From: Rutpela maculata
Taxonomy: Eukaryota > Arthropoda > Insecta > Coleoptera > Cerambycidae
Direction of reading: 5' to 3'
DNA length: 64,000 bases
NCBI GenBank assembly: GCA_936432065.2
Contig: OW386292.2
Coordinates: forward strand, 13,918,918 to 13,982,917
Shown: in pieces, positions 33,447 to 45,801 of the stretch
Layout: each line of letters starts with the position of its first letter
Position numbering within the stretch: the stretch's first letter is position 1
Notes under the pieces: model-generated
Database searches by the model: none
Told to the model about the DNA's origin: nothing
Seen by the model: the letters and a program-made list of their open reading frames with translations, nothing else
Made by a program: the position numbers and the translations under genes

Positions 33447-34640
33447 ATTAACAAGCTTCCGCATAATATAGTAACTTTTCTTTAATGCATTTACTATTAA
33501 GTTGCCAAAAATGAACGAAATCTAATTCATATGACATTAAAAGTTAAAACCTCTAGTTCTGTACTAAAAAGGAAAGGAAGTAAATCTAGATTTTTCGAAT
33601 TTTCACGTGTAGATTACGAAAATTAAGGTCTTTGAATTCCTCATGTCTTTCAGTCGGTCTGTCACTATGTTTCTTGGTGCTCTATCTGAAAACTTATTTG
33701 ACGAAAAAAATAATATTTGTTTGCTAGTTTACGCTGTTGCCAAAGATGTTAATATTTTTAGTGAATAATATAGAAGGTGAACACCTTAAAAAAATAATGA
33801 AATAAATGTGACGGAAGACCATACTATTTGGAATAAAGTTAATACAGTTGCCAAGAGTAAACGATAAAATTATTAATTAAATAAACAAAAATATCTTATT
33901 ACTTCTGACAGATATTGGAAGAATTCTTCAACCAATTACAGTTTTGGAAATGCCAGGAAAATATTACTTAGGTCACCTGGTACCTGTAGCGGAGGTTCAT
34001 AAATTAAACATAAAAATCTATTCCGTTAGAGCCACGGAGCATAACAGGTGCATTTTTAAATCAATATTTACTCACGCTTATATGTACCACGGAACACGTA
34101 TCACAACGTATCAGAATCAGCGACCCACCTTGGGAAATCAATCAAGCAAATATCCAACCCTGGACTGACGTAAATAGTTGCTATCCAAATAAGAAATTAT
34201 AAACTCGATGTGTTTACCACGACGATGCGATGGAAAAGGCATAGAAAACAATCATTTTTATTTTGGAAAAAAAATCAGAATGGTACATGATAACTGAGCG
34301 ATCGCCGCTCACACACAGGGTGTTCCGCAATAAAGTGGAAAAAAATTGAAATGTCGAAAATCCAAGTGAGTACGTCATTGTACAGCGTGTCCTTCAATTG
34401 AGTTCGCTATAGGTGAAATGGACAAACAATTTACGAATTTTTTTTTTATATTTGGAGGTTCACCCCTGCTTACCTAAAAAGTAATTTTGGATGTATACTT
34501 TTATTTTTTTTAAATCATGTAGGCCATGACAGTTAAGCAAAAATGAATTTATGTTAGGTAAAGTACCTTTTCTGTAAAAGATACAGGAAAATGTCATTAA
34601 GGAAAGTTATTCAGATTAAAAAGTTATAGTCCGACATGTA
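33447..34640. other. AT-rich DNA with one isolated TIR-like end
   Basis: CAGGGTGTTCCGCAATAAAG at about 34316 looks like a mariner-type end, with no partner seen. No recognisable gene. Confidence 0.35.
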
Positions 34641-36095
34641 GTGTATCGCGGTTACAGTTCAGTCGAAATGTCGGCCACTTCTGGAGACCTCCATGGATCC
34701 GTATTAGGACTACTCTTCTCTATTTTATTCATTACATATTGCCTGTTGTATGCCAACGATTATTGTAGTGTTGTAAGTATTGATGATTGTCTTGTACTTC
34801 AACAAAATTTAATTCTGATGAGGGACAAAAAAATAAATGTCCAGAAATATAGCACAGTGTCCTACGCCACTAGATAATCCACTTTGATTATTCGATTGAT
34901 AAGGCACTCTCAAGACTTGACACTTTTTGTTATTTGGGAATTATTTTTGACAAAACATTGTCCTCTAACAGTTACTTTACACACATCACCACACTCAAAG
35001 AAAATGATAGGTAAATTCAACCAAAAAGAGCATATGAAATCGCGCCTATCTAGTTTCATAGTTAAATCAATCAGTAAAGAATAGTCGTACAACTTTATTT
35101 GTTTTCGTAAACAAATAGTAGTTTAATAATCATATCTTCTTGTAACAAATTAAATAGTACAATGACATTTTTTTATGTTCACTAACCATTTTCAATTTGG
35201 TCTACAATTAAATAGTACAACGACTTTGTTTTTTTGTTCACCAACTAATTTTTAGGTTGATCTACACTTTATTGTATGATGAAGTTTTTTTTGGTTAGCC
35301 AAAATCTCAGTATTGAGACATCAGACCACCCAAACCAAAGATTAGAGATCGTTTATAAGATCCATCCAAATATATCGATGATCCCTGAGAGAATTTGAAC
35401 ACTGCAATCATGTTATTAATTTTCTATAAATTCATAAGAGTGTAAGATTGATGATTGATTGATTATTGTCAGTGATTTGTATGTGGCGTCATCTGGGAAT
35501 AATTTCTGTAATAGACTACGTGGTAAGCAAGCAAATTTTATGGTAATTCTTTTAGAACTTCTAGAAGACGACAATAATATTGGTTTATCTACCAAGTACA
35601 ATAGTATAGCGAACTAATACTGGGTTAGAATTACAATTCGATAATAGTTAAAAATAAAATATACTATTATCTAGTTTAATTGACAGACGAACAAAATAAT
35701 AGTCTTATTCATCTATTTTTTAAGTTAATGTTTGTTTTGTTGTACGACAACTTTTTATTAATTAAAATAACAATCACCTCTTGTTTAAAAATACCATCAA
35801 TATAGTTTGGTTTAACAAAATTAACGATATTGTTAGTTAACCATTTTTTTTTGTTGAATTTACCCATACTATTTCTTTGAGTGGCACAAAGACCTACAAA
35901 ACTTTGGAATTTATTATCAGAAACAGCCGTAACTTTCGAAATATTGATACATGAAACTACTATACACCGCCTTTGTCCACCTTAATTCAAAATACGCGTT
36001 ATCGCATGGTTCCCTAATTAAGTTTCATATATTAATAAGTTAGAAGGAACACGTAGGTTTTTAAAATATGCCAAGTTTAGAACAAAATGGGAATA
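34641..36095 (+). pseudogene. Jockey-type reverse transcriptase remnant, split by MITE C
   Basis: The first part reads SGDLHGSVLGLLFSILFI, LLYANDYCSVVSIDDCLVLQ and, in the next frame, SRLDTFCYLGIIFDKTLSSN. The second, after the MITE (from about 35889), reads KTYKTLEFIIRNSRNFRNID and then INKLEGTRRFLKYAKFRTKW. These are motif B (xPQGSVLGPLLF), the YADD motif (YAND here, first Asp lost), the LGI.FD block and the C-terminal region of Jockey-type LINEs. The MITE at 34992-35883 interrupts the protein between the LGIIFD and YKTLEFI blocks. Confidence 0.65.
34992..35883 (+). mobile_element. ~900-bp MITE family C, copy 2
   Basis: It is nearly identical over its length to the copy at 31386, with the same inverted ends and internal 60-base blocks and a few short indels. 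It lies inside a LINE coding remnant. Confidence 0.78.
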
Positions 36096-38940
36096 TTCCC
36101 TCAATCCGAACTTCACAAAGGCCATGCCAGGTTGAGATAAGTGTCCGTGCCTTTGTAACTTTTTTGCGTGTGATGTATCTTGTAAGATACTACCACAAAA
36201 AGTTTTGACCTCAAAAACTTCATATCTGGGATTTTTTTTTTCGAAAATCCGAAAAAATTTTTTTTTCTTAATCAAGTGAACCAATTTGTTTGTATTTCAC
36301 ATATTTTGTAACTCTTCTCGTGACAATTTTTTAGTGATATTTTCAGGACATCTCTTCATGAAGAAAAAAAAAATCTATGCTTTTGAATTTTTTGAAAAAT
36401 TTAAATACGTATGAATACGTCAGAGACACCTACCATTTTTTTATTAATTATACACCATACAATAAGCTACGACATATATTTTTCACAAAACTCTATGAGT
36501 AACGTATAGCCCTGTCCATGAACGTTCAATAAGAGGGTCTAGAGTAGCCCTTTGTGGACTGATAAAAAATGACAGGGGATACGATTATAGCCCCTATGAA
36601 CCTTATGATTATCATCAATTTATCTAAGGATGTCTACTTTGAGAAACTCCTTATCTGAGTTGGAAAATTTTTTCGTGGTGAAGGTATTGTCTACCATTTC
36701 TACTAATATCATTGTCCATTTTTTTCCAATGGACAGTTTGCGATTCTAATATGTTTTACTAGTGGATCTTCAGTGCTGCGTACCTCTACGCATGGGACCC
36801 TGAGACATAATTGTTCTACTGAATGCATAAAATCAAACAACACTTGACAAACGATATTACAATTTGGAATATATGTAAAAAAGCATAGTACAATATTGAA
36901 ATATGGGGCCATATCTGTAATACATGGTGATAATCAGAGGCCTACAAACTGTCATAATATAATAATGTTATTAAAAATACCATGGTTCCAAATTATGGCA
37001 TAACATTGATATATCATCTAATTTAAATAAAGTTGGTTGGAACCTGATATTCACCCGGTATATTGCAGTTTATAAATCTTACACATATTCATATTTCTGT
37101 ATGTTTAATTAAATAAAACGCATTTTGCTCTGAAATTAAAATAAAACCTATTTTACGTAAGAGAGTTTGTAGGTCTCTGGTTATGACCATGTATTACAGA
37201 TGTGGCCCAATTTCATTAGGGATTATTGTATTATGCTGATTTACATATGCTCCAAATTATAATTAAATATTTTAAGTCTAACAGAAGTTATCGTGTTTAC
37301 AAGAAACGGTATACACACACCTATACACGCACACACTCACCTACAGACACAAAGGCATTTTATATTCGACATTTGAGTTCAGTCTGCTATGAAACGGATA
37401 TCTGTACAACATTTTTTTTTCCACGATGATTTTTTTTTCAATTTATAATAAATTTGTAATAAAGTCGGAATTGGAGTTAAAAGATATACAATCCATTACT
37501 GAACAATAACAGATACGACAAAATTAATACAAACATTATTGTAGAAAATTTAGTCAGCTTTAATTTTGCATATAGCTTCTTTTTGAGTATGGCTAACCAT
37601 TTTCGAGATATGAGGGAAAACCGAAAACCGGGACCTTCTTCGTGGCCCCCTGCACCGCCCGCACTTCCTATGTTCGGGTACTTTTGGTATGTTTACCTCC
37701 TAAATAGCTCTTAAATCAAGTCAAAAATTGTGATCTCGGCATTTCCCTCTAGAATAATTAAGTCTGTAGTCAACTTTAAGTACGTATTTAAATTTTTCAA
37801 AAAATTCAAAAGCAGGGTTTCATTTAAAATTCTTGACTTCTTCTTGAAAAACCGGAAGTGGTATTCAATTGATTTTTCATAGAAAATATGAGTCCCAATG
37901 AGCAATATCTACAAACCAAATTTCAAGCTTCTGCCTTAAAAGACGAACCCGTTTGTCACCAGGTATATGTATGTTCATTCTAAACTGTTCACTTAGAAGC
38001 CAGAAATTTTCCCCCGAAAGTTATTTTATATATTGTTGCGTAAAGCAAAAAGTAATTGAGAACTTTTCCACGAACAACAATCGAATTGGAATCATCACAA
38101 TGTATTTACGTGTATAAACACGCAAACAGCGAGTTAAAATTATTATTTTAACTGCTTTAAAACTGCCTCTGAAAAGTTTGTATCAACAAGAGTGCTCTGG
38201 TCTGTAAATTCCCACGATAAATTAAATTCTAATTAAAATTATACACAATCCTCTGTGAATATACAAGATATATAATTTTCAATCAAGCACTGCATTAATA
38301 TCGTTTGGCTGGTTGCTGTTTTGTGTAAATTATTGTAATTTTCATCGAATGCCGGGTAAAGCAATTATGTCAAACGAATTGGTAAACATGTGATAGACCG
38401 AGATTGTGTCCACTATTTCGATTGTGAGCTGTCACACGATACACGTAATTATAAGGTGTTGTGTCAACTTTCACTCGCCAAAGCTGGTCATTATTGTGAA
38501 ATGTTTCCTGCTAATTTCATCTAAGATGTTGGTTTTTCAAATTTGATTACCGTTAAACAGGCCGGCCTTAGTTCCTCAAGCGCCTTCGTGCGAAATTTCG
38601 TCGTCAGAAAAAAAATTGTTTCGTTCTTATCTCGAAATTGATGAACAGGGGGTAAATCTGAAAAAAAATGTCTTCGTCCTCATCTCAAATGTAATGAACG
38701 GTTAAAGATAGAGGGGTGAATACAAATACAACATTTATTTATTTAATAAAATATTACAGGATGGATTCTGGATTATAGTGGGTGTGGCCCGATTTTTTTA
38801 CAACATATCAAATCCACGGGATGCCATTTGGTATAGTTTTCCTCACTTCAAGGATATTCGTTTTCGATTAGGACGCGTCAACATTTCCCCTTAGAAACCA
38901 ACGCAAGTTGACCTTCAAATGGCCTTGGGTAAATCAAACG
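36096..38940. other. AT-rich DNA with no recognised gene
   Basis: Open frames up to 88 codons occur without recognisable motifs. A CA-rich stretch lies at about 37308-37345. Confidence 0.35.
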
Positions 38941-38947
38941 CCCTTCA

Positions 38948-39475
38948 AGGTCAAATCCAATGTCACCAAGTGGTGCCCCCGATGACCTCAACAACTTTTA
39001 TGGAGGTCATTTCCTTCATATCTCACTATATTGACGAGACCAGCCTGAAAATTTCGAGAAACATTTGACCTTTAGAAGACCCCCGAGGTCAATTTGACTC
39101 TTTACAACTTTAATGTTGACCTTCGTATGACCTTGACGATTCTCTTCAAAGGACACCAAGTGATGCCGCCCGATGGCCTCAACAACTTTTATAGAGATCA
39201 TCTTCTTCATATCTCGCTATCTTGATGATATACCAGCCTGAAAATTTCGAGAAACATTTGACTTTTAGATGACCACCAGGTTAATTTGACTCTTTACAAC
39301 TCTAATGCAAAATTTTCCGCTCTTTCAGAATCCGGGGACAAAATGCGGGTTCCTATTTAAAAAACGAAAGTTGACTTTCAAATAACCTTGGTCCAAGTGG
39401 TGCTGCCCGATGGCCTCAGCAACTTTTATAGAGGTCATTTTCTTCATATCTTAATATCCTGACGAGTTATACAAA
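38948..39475. repeat. Three-unit tandem repeat of ~190-240 bp
   Basis: CCAAGTG.TGC...CCCGATGGCCTCAACAACTTTTAT-type blocks start near 38965, 39152 and 39394. The first two units share CAGCCTGAAAATTTCGAGAA and ATTTGACTCTTTACAACT. Confidence 0.65.
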
Positions 39476-39479
39476 CGTA

Positions 39480-40490
39480 TACCTACTTTTGGTACCCTCT
39501 GTATATAAATATTCAAGAAGATAGATTGAATATCGAATTGGAGTAGTAATTACTTAAACTTTAAATGTTATAAAAAATGTTTGCTTCTGGAAACCTTTGT
39601 AGTTTTCTTTGTATTGTAAATAAACAAATATTATTATTATTAGTCATTCTAATGTCCCAACGGCCTCATACAGTGAACAACTCGCGTCGTTTTAGAGATA
39701 AAGTTCATTAATTTTCTGTTCTCTTCGATTTTTTATTTGCATTTGTTGTTCGTAGATACTCTCAAAATTGGTGTCGTATTTTAAAATATTGCTGTTTGGC
39801 TCCAAAAGGTTGAGTTTTAAGAATATTAGCAGAAAGTGGAATTGCATTTACGATGTATTTATGGATGAAAACACAAAATACAACATCAAAGCCATGCAAA
39901 TGATACATGTATATATTATTTAAATGATTATGTCCATCTAGGCAACCAGAGAGATGATTTTTTTGTGTAAAATATTCAAAACAGAATAAAATAGTCAACA
40001 TTGTAATCTTTTACAAAACGCAAAGTAATTTAGGCAAGATTTTTTAAATAATTTATTTAACGTCGGTTTATTTCCGTAAATAAAGCCAATCACCGATGGC
40101 AGAAGACGAGCTATCTCCAACCAGGAAATTTGCCGAACCTTTTCTCATAAGAACTTTTTATTTTTACTTACTTAGAGACAGGGGATCGACTGCTTTACGG
40201 TCCCTCCGATGAATGGTATATCCAGTACGCAATCCTCGCCTAATGTTGCTTAACTTCCGCGTATACGTTGATATACAAGCCACTAGAACGTGAGTGCTCT
40301 TCTCTTGTGGTTAAAGGACTAGTTTCCAAGGCCAGAAATTCAGAGGAAAAAAGAAGCGCTCTTCCAAGTAATAACTGCCGATTTATCAGGCATAAATTAT
40401 ATATTTACTTGGTTGAATATGGCTATTTAGTCGAGAGACTAGGCATACTTGCTTTCAGGCCAAAGAGTTTCCAATTTTTTAATTGAGACA
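39480..40490. other. AT-rich DNA with no recognised feature
   Basis: No motif-bearing frame or repeat end seen. Confidence 0.4.
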
Positions 40491-40562
40491 TAATAGAGCG
40501 GGAGGTAGTGACAGATCTCTGAGAACGATTAGTTAACGTCTGCCAATTTATGGGTCAATTAT

Positions 40563-40739
40563 TATCATGAAGATGAAGATGATGAGGGTGATGAGGATGA
40601 TGACGACGATGAGGATAACAATCGCTATGCAAACCTTGTCGATGAGGACGACGTTGACGATGACGGAGACGGAGACAAGGATGACGACGAGTCAGGCGTT
40701 AGTCGTCAACGCGTGGAGGACGAAGATTTTATAAATTAG
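40563..40739 (+). pseudogene. Acidic open frame next to the left TIR
   Basis: Reading from the edge of the TIR gives an Asp/Glu-rich frame (HEDEDDEGDEDDDD.., DGDGDKDDDESGVSRQRVED) ending EDFIN at 40739. It has no start codon. It may be the acidic tail of a transposon protein, or an expanded GAT repeat that happens to be open. Confidence 0.25.
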
Positions 40740-42272
40740 GAAAAAACAGTTTACGCGTCAAAATAAGAATTTTTGTATTTTTACGTTTTATAGAATAAAA
40801 GGATTAATTCCCCAAATTGAAAATAAATTCGTCAAATTGTCAAATTCTTGAATTGCCAGAAAAAGTAAACGGTGAAAGTCAAATAATTAAATTTAATAAA
40901 TTCAACACAAGTTAAGCAGGAATTTTAACACTTATCATATAAGCAAAAACTTCAGAAATTTCTATTTTATATCATTTTTGTCATTTTGATGATGAAGTAA
41001 GTAATGAAGTTTAGACTTTGTTTGTTCGTAATTAACAGTATGCTGCTATGCAATTTTGTTAGTAATTTAAGATTTCAGCAATTAAGTTTGAATACGTAGT
41101 GCATCTGATTAACATGCTAACGAACATACTACTAAATTAGCACCGAACCTATTACCAGTAAAAATGAATACGCGAATCTAACATTCAACAATATTTAAAT
41201 TCATTTGTAATATTGTTATTGTTGTATATTATATTTTATGCTGAAATTGTCTGCAAATTGTCAAATCATTATTTTTTATCATAAATTCATGAAAAAACTA
41301 ATGGCAGACGCTAACTAATTGGTCAAAACGTCAACATTTTTCAACTTTCGAATTATTTTTTTTAATGTTGCAAGTCCAAAGTGTCTGCCAATGATTATAT
41401 CAACACTTGGTCGCATAAACTTCATAATAAATTCTGTTTCAACTCCGAACTTATCATTATATAGTATACAAAGTAATACAGTTTCTAAAAATCACCGCGA
41501 ACGCATGTGCATGCCGTAATCGTCTGCAAAGTAGTTTTTGGCAATTTCCATATCATTAATGATAATTCAGTTAAATGGCAGACGTGAACTCATTGTTTTC
41601 ATGTCCATTTTTCTTGCAAGTTAAGTTTACTTTTTTTGGTCCTCCTGCACGCGGAAATCGTCTGCAGATTAGCTTCCGCTGGGTTATTTTCAGGGGTGGA
41701 TCTAAGGTAAAAGGCTCAGGTGGCAAACGCTTTGAAGGGCCCATTTTTTCTGATGATAACCTATATAATCTACAGTACAAGGGCATTGCCCGTCCTGGAA
41801 TAAGTTTCGCCCGACCTACGGTGATCGTAATGGGGGCAATTTTAACTGTCTTTTTAATATTTTGAAAGAGATTGGGTAAAAATTGTCTAAATTTTTCGGA
41901 TTAAAAAGTTGTTTTTGGAATAAATTTTTTTTGTGTTTCTCCCCCCCCGCTCATCAAAAAATTTTTCGGACTTTTTTTACGGACCCGTCCTGAAAAATTG
42001 TTTGCCCGCCCTGAAAGCACTTTCTAGCTACAGGCCTGAGTCGGACAGTTCTACGGTTTTGAGCCACAGTTTGGTCATTTCCAAGTATGTTGTGATAATA
42101 CGGCCTTACCATTCATATATGAATGGTAATTGTTCTTAAAGATTGGCTAGTTTTCCTACACTTAGGCTGCCCTTGTTTTCATTAAACACCGTTAGAGCAA
42201 TACAGTCGGAATTTATCTTATGCATATTCCTTTTCTTTAAAATATCGACTTTGTAAAATGGAGTCATTTCAT

Positions 42273-42920
42273 CTAGTGATGTAATAGTAGCACCCATAGG
42301 TGCCATTTTATACCGTCGTGAAAGTAAACCTTTTCATTGTTCAAGTTTTTCTTCCTGTTGTACAAATTGAGTTTTGAGGTAATTCCATCAATATCCTTAA
42401 AATGATTCTTCATATCTATGACAACGGCGTCTTTGGGAGTTCTTAAAATTTCTCGATACTGGTCCGGAACGTAGATGTTTTGATATTTCCTTAAAATTTT
42501 CTCGACTCTGCCAAAGTCTCTGTCTGAATCTAAATATGAATGTCCCACCTCCGAAAATTTATAGTCGATAACTTTAAATTCTCTCTTTAAAATCAGCAAC
42601 TGGTAAAGTATAATGATATTGAAGTTTTTATTTTGTCCAACATAGGGAGTCGGGCCATATTATAATGTGATCGATCTTTTCTTGGAAATATTCATTGTAA
42701 ATTTGTGAAAAGGTATGTAAGCAACTAGCAATTTCTAGGCTTTCACGGCTGGCCATATCTTCAGTCCATGTGAAAAAGAACGTTTTTTTTTTTCAGTATT
42801 CCTCAATGTATGTATGCCAAGGTTGTAAAACCACATTTGACGAAGATAAAATGCTTTCGATGTACTTAATTTTGGCAGCGGCATGGTTTGCTGAAGATCT
42901 AAAGTAAGAAAGCAAATCGT
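42273..42920 (-). pseudogene. DUF7869-like transposon protein remnant
   Basis: The frame at 42273-42599 has VGHSYLDSDRDFGRVEKILR, YQNIYVPDQYREILRTPKD and, further on, KVYFHDGIKWHLWV. Relatives in many arthropod transposons carry HS(Y/F)LPNDRDFG.IE and IYVPEQY in this order. Further upstream on the same strand, across frameshifts, TEDMASRESLEIASCL and EKIDHI are visible, fitting the preceding segment of the family. The domain name is recalled, not searched. The copy is broken. Confidence 0.5.
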
Positions 42921-43806
42921 TCTATCTACTGTAACTTTTGCTCCGTCACACTTTTGTTGTTCGAAGCTAGTTTGTAATTTTCTCCGTGTTCTTTAGTATT
43001 ATTTATTTTATTTTTTTTTTATTTTTTTTAACCCAATAGACGTAAGCATAGCGAACCCTGTAATTCTTAAACGATAACCTTACAAACCCAAATGACCTTT
43101 GACTTGATTGGCGTAATTATCATACTTATTATTTTTCCGCAAGAATTTCGGAATTCGCCAGATTTGCCTTAAACAATTTAATGCTCTTTCAAAATATTGG
43201 GTGGGCAGAAGCCATACCAGATATCAGTTTTGCTCTTGTCATAAAAATTTCTACGATCCAGCCCTCTTCTACTTGTCAGCATAAAAATGTTTGTACAAAA
43301 ATCAACACCGCAAAGCGTCACTTTCCAGTATTTCTGATTTATAGACTAATTTGCTAGAATACTTTGGTAAATTCATATTTTATTATTGCGTTTTATATTG
43401 ATAATGTTTTGTTTTTAAAACATTATTAAAACTTGCCTGGGAAGAAATTGCCACTATGTGACTGATTTCTGCTGAATTGCCAAAAGGTATAAATGTGTTT
43501 ACAGCAATTAGATACTCAAGTACCATCTCGACTCTTGTACCATCTCATACCATTTCGAAATTGAACGAAATGAATATATGGATTAAAACACTGTAAGCAC
43601 TATTTCCAAATATCAGCTAATTTATAAACATCTTACATGATTCATGAAATCGTTTATTCATTGCCATTTGTAATATCAGTTTACTACGACTGGCCATTTT
43701 CACTATAATAGTAAGAAACACTTAACACAACTTGTCACATTAATGTCAATATAACATAACTTTAAAAGCAAAGTGTTTTGGATTAAAACAATTTAATATC
43801 GCACAG

Positions 43807-44017
43807 TAATGGATAAAGGTAGTATGTGATCATGACACCTTTATCCATTAAATTATATAAAAACCATATGTACATAACACCTTTATCAAACATTAAAACG
43901 CATTTAGGAAAGGTTTATTATCCCAAAAATTTATTGAAATGATAGATTATAAGTTAAAATAGTTGTCTGTGTAGTAATCTCAAAATTTTCAAAAATGTCA
44001 CATATCACCTTTATCCA
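43807..44017. promoter_or_regulatory. Four ACCTTTATCC motifs inside the right end of the TIR element
   Basis: The motif occurs at 43810-43820 (inverted), 43837-43847, 43879-43888 (one change) and 44007-44017. The first two form a perfect 14-bp stem (43807-43820 with 43837-43850). Subterminal repeats of this kind are often transposase binding sites; that role is an inference. Confidence 0.35.
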
Positions 44018-44097
44018 CTTAGCTCTTCAATTGACCCTTAAATTGGCAATCGCTAACTAATCGTTCTCGGGGATCTGTCACTACCTCCCGGTCTATA

Positions 44098-44681
44098 ACA
44101 GAATACTTTTGTAGATTTAGGTTTAGAGTTTAACTATTTCCAGATAACTTAGTTGGCGAGCCACGGACTCAATTATATATTCAGTATTTCAGTCTTTGAG
44201 AAATATATTGCTGAATGTCGCACAAAACTTCCAAGTTTTCCTTCAGTTTACTCATTATTTTAAACTAATGAAACTGTACTTTCTACTGAAAAAACTCAAT
44301 CTAAAAGATCTTTACATTGTTTTATTTTTTGTAAATTTACAAATATCCACGACGAAGTAAACTTTCTCAGAACTTTTATCAATTTAGATTTTCTAGTCTA
44401 AAAAAACTTTATTTTTGTTACAGCAGCCAATTTGCCGGGCCATTTGTTGTATAAATAATAAGTTTATAAATTTCGTCTGTATCATTTTGGGCCCTCATTA
44501 AAGTTTTAATTGAATTTTCTTTGAAAACTTTCTGCACAGCAAAACAAGCCTAACAAATACTTAGAGGGCTTAGAAAAAGTTGAGAAGGTGTTTGCGATAA
44601 AAAAACTTCACGTAAATTTAAGGGCTTGTGTTTTTAATTTGACACGCGTATACTTGTAGCTTTGCTATAATAAAAATGTTC
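44098..44681. other. AT-rich DNA with no recognised feature
   Basis: No motif-bearing frame or repeat end seen. Confidence 0.4.
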
Positions 44682-44750
44682 TTTATCCAACACTTTCATA
44701 TAAAATGATCTTTATTGATGAGATTTTGAGGGTATAAAGTGGCCCAAAAG

Positions 44751-44801
44751 TCACTAGTGAGATAAAGCAGTGAGCTAAAGTATACTTTAGATCACTAGTG
44801 A
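44751..44801. repeat. Symmetric palindrome cluster near the recombinase element end
   Basis: TCACTAGTGA occurs at 44751-44760 and 44792-44801. Between them CTAAAGTATACTTTAG (44775-44790) is a perfect 16-base palindrome. Confidence 0.8.
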
Positions 44802-44938
44802 GATGAAGTGATTTAGTCACTAAAGAGTAATTTTAATAAAAAAAAAGTCCAAGCAATTTATTTATTGTCTTTATTATACGGAAAATTAACAAAACATGCA
44901 CTAACACTTATTTATATTTGTGTTAACATTTATTGTCA

Positions 44939-45801
44939 TCATATTCGATTTTTCACAAAGAAAACTGTATTTTTTTTAGCAATAACAATCTTGTTTGAGA
45001 CTGAATCTTCCAAATAACCCTCCGCCACGGTGGATGATTTCCACCCACCGTGACGTTTAAGGGTGGTAATGTCACCCCCAGCATTGACCAAAAGAGTTGT
45101 CGAGGAACAGCGCATGCTATGGTCAGTATACAAATCTGTATCTGGCAATTGCAAATAATCAGCTACAATTCTTGGAATTTTTGAGAGCTTATTTAATCCA
45201 ACGCATTGGACAGTGCACTTTCCCCTTTGAAAATTTACGAAAAATCTTTTGTGAGACACATTTTGCGGTCTTAAAGACACATATTTCCTAATCAAAATCA
45301 AGTGGGTTTACCGAAGATCCTTCATTTAAAACTGTGAAACTTCGTCTTGGTATCTGGTATGGATATATATAGATATTGTTCTTTATCTTTTATATCTTCG
45401 ACGCTTAAGTAAGTTAGTTCACCGCAATGGCAAGCACCGCAAACTCCCAATATCAATGCAACCTAAAAAACCCAAACAATTAAATACATAAAAGTAAGAA
45501 CTTCATAAAAAACACCTACCTTTGACATAAGATGCTCATCGTCAGGGGCATCCGTCAAGTATTGTTCGATATGTGCTCTTTCCAAAATTTTGGCCTTTTT
45601 GAGTTTGAAATTTCTTGATCGGCTTTTTAAATATGCCACAAGTTTTCCATATCTTGTTATATCAAAGTTCCTGTATACTTTTAAAGTCGCCTTTATCATA
45701 GAATATTTAGTCCACATCGAAGAAGGTGCAATTTTTTTACTCAAATGTAGAAAGTAAGCGAGAAGCACTTCGTTTACAGCACTAACTCCTCTTTTTTTCA
45801 T
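44939..45801 (-). pseudogene. Crypton-like tyrosine recombinase with one intron
   Basis: Exon 1 (45801 to 45520) encodes the core-binding domain: VNEVLLAYFLHLSKKIAPSS, MWTKYSMIKATLKVYRNFDI, KKAKILERAHIEQYLTDAPD. A 57-base GT..AG intron (45519-45463) follows codon AAG, and exon 2 continues VALILGVCGACHCGELTYLS. Further on, after a frameshift, DHSMRCSSTTLLVNAGG, LKRHGGWKSSTVAEGYLEDS gives the H-x-x-R, H/W and Tyr catalytic motifs. The first catalytic Arg, expected in GACRR-EL of relatives, is not present (GACHCGEL). A stop lies after KFHSFK. The enzyme would recombine DNA at short sites; this copy looks inactive. Confidence 0.7.

Larger units (their letters stand above)
32588..36543. repeat. 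Inverted pair of a 36-bp sequence
   Basis: TTATTGAACGTTCATTGACA near 32601 and its complement near 36515 are inverted with flanking TCTAGACCC/GGGTCTAGA. A direct partial copy of the sequence just left of the first site (GTCAAAAATTGTGATCTCGG) recurs at about 37716. These may be scraps of one unknown repeat rather than the ends of one element. Confidence 0.35.
40493..44096. mobile_element. 3.6-kb TIR element with a DUF7869-like remnant
   Basis: CGGGAGGTAGTGACAGATC at 40499 is mirrored ending at 44090, with ATAGA just outside on both sides. The arms align for about 70 bases (GAGAACGATTAGTTA, TTGCCAATTTA, GGGTCAATT). The interior holds an acidic frame on the plus strand and a DUF7869-like frame on the minus strand, plus repeated ACCTTTATCC motifs near the right end. 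No target duplication is evident. Confidence 0.6.

Noticed and set aside
41575..41865. 96-codon open frame overlapping a 71-codon frame on the other strand
   Set aside because: No motif, no relatives recognised and no codon signal judged by eye; probably chance within the TIR element.
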